A stretch of 64,000 bases of DNA, taken from assembly GCF_036178845.1 (NCBI RefSeq), contig NZ_CP108070.1, forward strand, positions 4,464,001 to 4,528,000, given 5' to 3'. Below, in pieces: positions 60,167 to 64,000 of the stretch; within the stretch, counting starts at the first letter, position 1, and the number at the start of each line of letters is the position of its first letter. A program made the translations under genes and the position numbers. This DNA comes from Streptomyces sp. NBC_00271. GTDB lineage: Bacteria > Actinomycetota > Actinomycetes > Streptomycetales > Streptomycetaceae. Below the pieces are notes generated by a model, which did no database searches, was not told the DNA's origin, and saw only the letters and a program-made list of their open reading frames with translations.

Positions 60167-60250
60167 ATGGTTGCCCAGGCTGAGAACTTCGCGTCGCGTC
60201 GCTATGTCGACCTGCGACGCCAGGGCACCGCCACCTGTCGCCCCGGGTAG
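60167..60250 (+). CDS. Cysteine-containing leader peptide upstream of ROK gene
   Basis: 27 codons: MVAQAENF-ASRRYVDLRRQGTATCRPG. The core RRYVDLxR...C is the pattern of short putative leader peptides placed before sulfur-transport genes in streptomycetes (R-x-VDLxR followed by one or more Cys). It has a leaderless-type promoter and ends 66 bp before the ROK regulator. Ribosome stalling at the Cys codon when cysteine is short could control the downstream mRNA; this is inference. Confidence 0.55.
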   Translation: MVAQAENFASRRYVDLRRQGTATCRPG

Positions 60251-60315
60251 GGCGGGCGGAGCGCATCCGGCTCGCCGAGACGCGACCGTTTCGGACACGC
60301 TCCCTAGGAAGCGCC

Positions 60316-61530
60316 ATGCCTCGTACCTCCCTTGCCTCTCTCGCCCCCTCCCCGCCCACGACACCGCACCGCGCCACCGCAGGCGACCGCCGTCGCACCA
60401 GCGCCAGCGTCATCCTGCGCTCCGTGCTGGAACACGGCCCGGTCGCCCGCAGCACCGTCGCCCGGCTGACCGGCCTCTCCCCTGCCTCGGTGACCGACTA
60501 CTGCGCCCGGTTCACCGCGCTCGGCCTGATTCGGGAGGCTCCGGCGCCCCGGCAGTCGAACGGCGTCGGACGTCCCCACGTCCCCGTCCACCTGGACGAC
60601 TCCCGGTTCGTGGTCGGCGGGGTCCACGTGGCCGTCCCGTACACCACCGTCGCCCTGCTCGACCTGCGCGGCCGGGTCGTCACGGAGCGACGACTCGCCC
60701 ACGACGACGGCACGGAGCCCGACCGCGTACTCGCGAACGCCGCCGCCGGGCTGGCCGCCCTGCTCACCGACCACCCCGGCCGCACCCCCCTCGGCGTCGG
60801 CGTCGCGGCCGGCGGCTGGGTGGACCGCGACTCCGGGACGATCGTGGAACACGCGCTGCTCGGCTGGCATGACGTCGATGTCCGGGGCGCGCTGGGCACG
60901 CGGAGCGGGCTGCCGGTCCATGTGGACGGGCACGCGCGGGCGTTGGTCAACGGAGAGCGGCTGTTCGGGCGGGCGCGCGGCAGCCGCAGCGTGCTGCACC
61001 TGTTCGTCGGCAACGTGGTGGACGCCGCCTTCGCCACCCACGACGAGGTGCACCACGGCCCCCGCTCCCAGGCCGGGGCGATCGCCCATCTGCCGTTGCC
61101 GGGCGGCTCGGAGCACTGCGACTGCGGCCGGACCGGCTGCCTTCAGGCCGAGTTGAGCGAGCGGACACTGTGCCGGCGGGCACGGGAGGCGGGGGTCATC
61201 ACCACCGCCGACCCGATGCACGTGGTCGGCGCCGCGGCCGACGGGAACCCCGTCGCCGTACGTCTGCTGCTGGAGCGGGCCCGGACGGTCGGGCGGGCGG
61301 CCCGGCTGCTGCTGGACGTGCTCAACCCGGACACGGTCGTCGTCGCGGAGGTCGGGACCGTGCATCGGGAGGACTGCCTCGGGGCGCTGCGCGCGGAGGT
61401 GGGTGCGGACCGGGCGGCTTCCGTCCTGCCGACCAGTTTCCCGGAATCCGTCCTCGCCGTGGCGGGTGGATCGGTGGCACTCGACGTGGTGTACCGGGAT
61501 CCGCTGAGCCTGTCACCGGGGACGAATTAA
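60316..61530 (+). CDS. ROK-family transcriptional regulator
   Basis: 404 residues. N-terminal winged helix (ASVILRSVLEHGPVARSTVA, LTGLSPASVTDYCARFTALG) followed by a sugar-kinase-fold ROK domain with the zinc motif CDCGRTGCLQAELSE (Cys-x-Cys-x4-Cys). Typical ROK regulators respond to sugars; the kinase phosphate loops are not obviously intact (GVGVAAGGWVDRDSG), so it is a regulator, not a glucokinase. AGGAAG sits 6 bp before the ATG at 60316. Its position between two Cys leader peptides and just upstream of a sulfonate-type ABC transporter suggests it controls that transporter. Confidence 0.88.
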   Translation: MPRTSLASLAPSPPTTPHRATAGDRRRTSASVILRSVLEHGPVARSTVARLTGLSPASVTDYCARFTALGLIREAPAPRQSNGVGRPHVPVHLDDSRFVVGGVHVAVPYTTVALLDLRGRVVTERRLAHDDGTEPDRVLANAAAGLAALLTDHPGRTPLGVGVAAGGWVDRDSGTIVEHALLGWHDVDVRGALGTRSGLPVHVDGHARALVNGERLFGRARGSRSVLHLFVGNVVDAAFATHDEVHHGPRSQAGAIAHLPLPGGSEHCDCGRTGCLQAELSERTLCRRAREAGVITTADPMHVVGAAADGNPVAVRLLLERARTVGRAARLLLDVLNPDTVVVAEVGTVHREDCLGALRAEVGADRAASVLPTSFPESVLAVAGGSVALDVVYRDPLSLSPGTN

Positions 61531-61584
61531 TTCAGAAACTCGGAATGTTGACAGCGGTCGTCCGAGGACAGGAGCATCCTTCCC

Positions 61585-61668
61585 ATGAGCAGCTCGCGGG
61601 TGCAGGTTCCGCTGACCAAGTGCCGCGTCGTCGACCTTATGCGGGTCGCACGCACGCGTTGTTGCTGA
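61585..61668 (+). CDS. Cys-Cys-ending leader peptide upstream of sulfonate ABC genes
   Basis: 27 codons ending VDLMRVARTRCC-stop; the preceding part is MSSSRVQVPLTKCRV. LTxxRxVDLxRVxxxxCC is the typical sulfur-linked leader peptide of streptomycetes. AGGAG is 10 bp before the ATG, and a TTGACA (61548-61553) lies upstream. Adjacent Cys codons at the very end are ideal for sensing charged tRNA-Cys. Hairpins follow before the transporter gene. Confidence 0.7.
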   Translation: MSSSRVQVPLTKCRVVDLMRVARTRCC

Positions 61669-61705
61669 CGCCGGGTCACTGCCGCGTCGGCGCCTTGACC
61701 TGCTG

Positions 61706-61766
61706 ACGCGTTGACGCATCGACGCGTAGACGATCACCCGGTTTCTTCTGCCACGCCCTCGGCGTG
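61706..61766 (+). promoter_or_regulatory. Candidate attenuator hairpins
   Basis: Stem ACGCGTTG/CGACGCGT (61706-61727, 6-nt loop, one wobble pair) and stem CACGCC/GGCGTG (61752-61766, CTC loop) lie between the second leader peptide and the substrate-binding-protein gene. They could form an attenuation switch. Remaining sequence in the 61669-61883 gap shows no gene. Confidence 0.35.
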
Positions 61767-61883
61767 CGCCTCCCGTCTCCTCATGCGCGCGTATTTCGCT
61801 GCTTTCACTTCCTTCCCTTGGTGAATTCCCCCTGCCCGGAATTCCGCGCGCATTCCCGTCACTTGGATCCCCGGAGTCCTCCC

Positions 61884-62969
61884 ATGCCACCACTGTCTCC
61901 TTCGTCGTCCCCTTCCGCGTCCGGTGTGGACCGGCGGCTGTTCCTGTCCTCCCTGCTCGGCGTGGCCGCCGCGGCCGGACTGAGCGGTTGCGCGGGGGCC
62001 AGTGCCGCCGACAGCAAGTCCAAGGGGTCCCTGTCCGCCCCGCTGTCCGCCAAGGTCCCCTCCGGTACGAGCCTCAAGATCGCCTCGTACCAGAACGTCC
62101 AGCAGCTCCAGTTCAAGCTCGCGGGCCTCACCGACCTGCCGTTCACCGTCTCCAGCTGGGTGAACATCGGCGCCGGCCCCGATGTCATCAACGCCTTCCG
62201 CGCCAAGTCCCTCGACCTCGCCAACAACGCGGGCATCCCGCCCATCCAGGCGCACTACCAGGGCTACGACGCCAAGATCGTCGCGATCAACGTCACCCGC
62301 AAGCCCAACTACCTCTTCGCGACCAAGCCCGGCAGCGACATCCGCACCGTCGCGGACTTCAAGGGCAAGAAGCTGGCGTTCTCCCAGGGGCAGGCGCAGG
62401 GGGTCGTACTGCTGCGCGCCCTGAAGCAGGCCGGGATCAAGTACGACGACGTCGACCTGGTGCCGCTGACCAGCAACCAGTTCCTCACCGCGCTCCAGGC
62501 GGGCCAGGTGGACATCGCCCCGCTCGCCAACCAGCAGGCCCCGGCCTACCTCAAGCAGTACGGGTCCAAGGGCGCCCACACCATCACCACCGATGTCGTG
62601 GACCTGCTCAACCTGCTGTGGGCGCCCACCTCCGTGCTGGCCGACCCGGCGAAGGCTGCGGCCGTCGCCGCGTACATCCCTCGCTGGGCGCAGGGGCAGG
62701 TGTGGGCGTACGAGCACCCGGACGCCTGGAACGAGGAGTTCTACGTCAAGACGCAGAACCTCACGCTCGCACAGGCCCGGTCGATCACGGAGCTCGCCAA
62801 CAAGCCGCTGTTCCCGCCGAGCTGGGACGAGGCGGTGAAGTGGGAGCAGGAGACCGCCGATCTGCTGGCCGAGGGCGGCTTCGTGAAGGCTTTCAAGGTC
62901 GGCTCGCTCTTCGACCGGCGCTTCGAGGGCATCGCGGCGAAGGCCGTCCCGGCGGAGTACCGGAAGTGA
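61884..62969 (+). CDS. Aliphatic sulfonate-type ABC transporter substrate-binding lipoprotein
   Basis: 361 residues. Signal peptide with twin arginines and a lipobox (DRRLFLSSLLGVAAAAGLSGCA), so a Tat-exported lipoprotein is likely. The mature part is a periplasmic-binding fold of the SsuA/NitT/TauT group: LKIASYQNVQQLQFKLAG, AFRAKSLDLANNAGIPPIQA, and TVADFKGKKLAFSQGQAQG (hinge). Substrates of this family are sulfonates, taurine or nitrate; the two Cys leader peptides argue for an organosulfur compound. ATG at 61884 with GGAG 8 bp before it. GTGA overlap couples it to the permease. Confidence 0.85.
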   Translation: MPPLSPSSSPSASGVDRRLFLSSLLGVAAAAGLSGCAGASAADSKSKGSLSAPLSAKVPSGTSLKIASYQNVQQLQFKLAGLTDLPFTVSSWVNIGAGPDVINAFRAKSLDLANNAGIPPIQAHYQGYDAKIVAINVTRKPNYLFATKPGSDIRTVADFKGKKLAFSQGQAQGVVLLRALKQAGIKYDDVDLVPLTSNQFLTALQAGQVDIAPLANQQAPAYLKQYGSKGAHTITTDVVDLLNLLWAPTSVLADPAKAAAVAAYIPRWAQGQVWAYEHPDAWNEEFYVKTQNLTLAQARSITELANKPLFPPSWDEAVKWEQETADLLAEGGFVKAFKVGSLFDRRFEGIAAKAVPAEYRK

Positions 62970-62974
62970 CGGCC

Positions 62975-63820
62975 ATGACGACCACCACGACCACCGTGCC
63001 GGTGACCGCCGCCGAGGACACGCCTGCCGTACGGCGCAGGCGGCGCCGCGGCCTCGCTCCCGGCAAGCGCCTGCCCGCCTCCCGGCTCATCGGCCCCGCC
63101 CTCTTCCTCGCCCTGTGGGCGGTCGCCTCCGCCGCCGGGCAGCTGGACCCGGGTGCGATCCCGGCGCCCTGGACGGTCCTGAAGACCGCCGGTCACCTGT
63201 GGACCGACGGCACGCTCCCCACCGACGTCCGCACCTCCCTGGAACGCGCGGGATACGGCTTCGCGCTGGGCCTGACCGCCGGTGTGGTCCTCGCGCTGGC
63301 GGCCGGGCTCAGCCGGATCGGCGAGGCGCTGATCGACGGGACCGTGCAGCTCAACCGGGCGATCCCGACCCTGGGCCTGATCCCGCTGTTCATCCTCTGG
63401 CTGGGCATCGGCGAGACCTTCAAGATCGCCATCATCGCGATCGTCGTCTACATCCCGATCTACCTCAACCTGCACGCCGCGCTGTCCGGCATCGACCACC
63501 GCTACGTCGAACTCGCCGAGGTCCAGGGCCTGTCGAGGCTCCAGTTCGTCCGCCAGATCGTCATCCCCGGGGCACTGCCCGGCTTCTTCGTTGGGCTGCG
63601 CCTCGGGGTGACCGGCTCCTGGCTGAGCCTGGTGGTCCTGGAGCAGATCAACGCCACCAGCGGACTCGGCTACATGATGTTCCAGGCCCAGAACTACGGC
63701 CAGTCGGACGTCATCCTGGTCGGCCTGCTGATCTACGGCGTCTTCGGCCTGCTCTCCGACAGCGCGGTCCGTCTCGTCGAACGGAGGGTGCTGTCATGGC
63801 GCCGCACACTCAGCAGCTGA
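62975..63820 (+). CDS. ABC transporter permease (SsuC-like)
   Basis: 281 residues, six membrane segments. After a Thr-rich, Arg-rich N-terminus (VRRRRRRGLAPGKR) come LIGPALFLALWAVASAAGQL, ALGLTAGVVLALAAGLSRIG and the conserved EAA-like loop YVELAEVQGLSRLQFVRQIV that contacts the ATPase, then LPGFFVGLRLGVTGSWLSLV as in SsuC/TauC. Either GTG 62966 (overlapping the upstream stop) or ATG 62975 is the start. The end overlaps the ATPase start by 25 bp. Confidence 0.88.
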   Translation: MTTTTTTVPVTAAEDTPAVRRRRRRGLAPGKRLPASRLIGPALFLALWAVASAAGQLDPGAIPAPWTVLKTAGHLWTDGTLPTDVRTSLERAGYGFALGLTAGVVLALAAGLSRIGEALIDGTVQLNRAIPTLGLIPLFILWLGIGETFKIAIIAIVVYIPIYLNLHAALSGIDHRYVELAEVQGLSRLQFVRQIVIPGALPGFFVGLRLGVTGSWLSLVVLEQINATSGLGYMMFQAQNYGQSDVILVGLLIYGVFGLLSDSAVRLVERRVLSWRRTLSS

Positions 63821-64000
63821 CCACCGCGCCCGCCGTCCAACTCCGGGGTCTTACGCGGTCGTTCGACGGCCGCACGGTCCTCGACGACATCGACCTCGAC
63901 CTGCCCGCCGGACAGTTCACGGCCCTGCTCGGGCACAGCGGTTCCGGCAAGAGCACGCTGCTTCGGGCCATCGCGGGCCTGGACCACGAGGTCGCCGGAA
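63796..64000 (+). CDS. ABC transporter ATP-binding protein (SsuB-like), truncated at the window edge
   Basis: The first 68 codons. ATG at 63796 has GGAGGG 8 bp upstream and lies inside the end of the permease gene. VQLRGLTRSFDGRTVLDDID is followed by Walker A GHSGSGKST and LLRAIAGLDHEVAG at the window edge. Nitrate/sulfonate/taurine-type ATPase by partner genes. The remainder, with signature and Walker B motifs, is outside the window. Confidence 0.88.
   Translation, partial: MAPHTQQLTTAPAVQLRGLTRSFDGRTVLDDIDLDLPAGQFTALLGHSGSGKSTLLRAIAGLDHEVAG

Overview
The window is about 70% G+C, every gene uses C/G-ending codons, and the gene order is that of a Streptomyces chromosomal core segment (obg-rpmA-rplU-rne, rodA-mrdA-mreD-mreC-mreB, ndk, folC-valS, clpX-clpP2-clpP1-tig). 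I place it in Streptomyces or a very close relative. Gene families are assigned from memory of sequence motifs; no search was run.

Layout. 0-4.5 kb: the 3' part of a wall-polymer glycosyl/glycerophosphotransferase overlapping a DUF6020-type membrane protein. 4.6-13.8 kb: a decayed small secreted-protein gene, then obg, rpmA, rplU, RNase E, a TIGR03936 protein and a repeat-built membrane protein, all on the minus strand. 14.0-22.9 kb: an accessory island holding a TerD protein, a degenerate Nudix-like protein, an amino-acid permease fused to a SpoIIE-type phosphatase and an anti-sigma-type ATPase, a VOC protein, a GNAT protein and a divergent TetR/SDR pair. This island carries two extra copies of the 3' end of the radical-SAM gene that borders it, a DJ-1/PfpI remnant and half a tRNA-Arg, all signs of repeated insertion and deletion. 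22.9-34.7 kb: radical SAM, CYTH-CHAD, the rod/shape cluster and ndk. 35.0-45.8 kb: DUF4233, folC, valS, a Gly/Pro/Tyr-rich membrane protein, clpX-clpP2-clpP1 and tig. 46.1-46.4 kb: tRNA-Pro(UGG) and tRNA-Gly(UCC). 46.6-59.8 kb: an acyltransferase behind a leaderless small ORF, an HD protein, an FtsX remnant, a membrane PP2C phosphatase, an Eis-type acetyltransferase, Nei-type glycosylase, rpiB, an amino-acid permease, a Ser/Thr kinase, an LPXTG protein and bioY. 60.1-64.0 kb: a sulfur-transport locus with a ROK regulator, two cysteine-containing leader peptides and an aliphatic-sulfonate-type ABC transporter whose ATPase runs off the window.

How it works together. The core genes serve ribosome and GTPase function (obg, L27, L21), RNA decay (RNase E), lateral wall and spore-wall morphogenesis (RodA/PBP2/MreBCD) and proteostasis (trigger factor, ClpXP). 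The most unusual items are the permease-phosphatase-ATPase fusion at 15.9-18.5 kb, which looks like a one-piece transporter-to-sigma-factor partner-switching device; the two 27-codon leader peptides in front of the ROK and sulfonate-transport genes; the triplicated radical-SAM 3' ends; and three short-period tandem arrays (11, 20 and 23 bp) in gene-flanking DNA. GC-rich dispersed repeats occupy six intergenic gaps.
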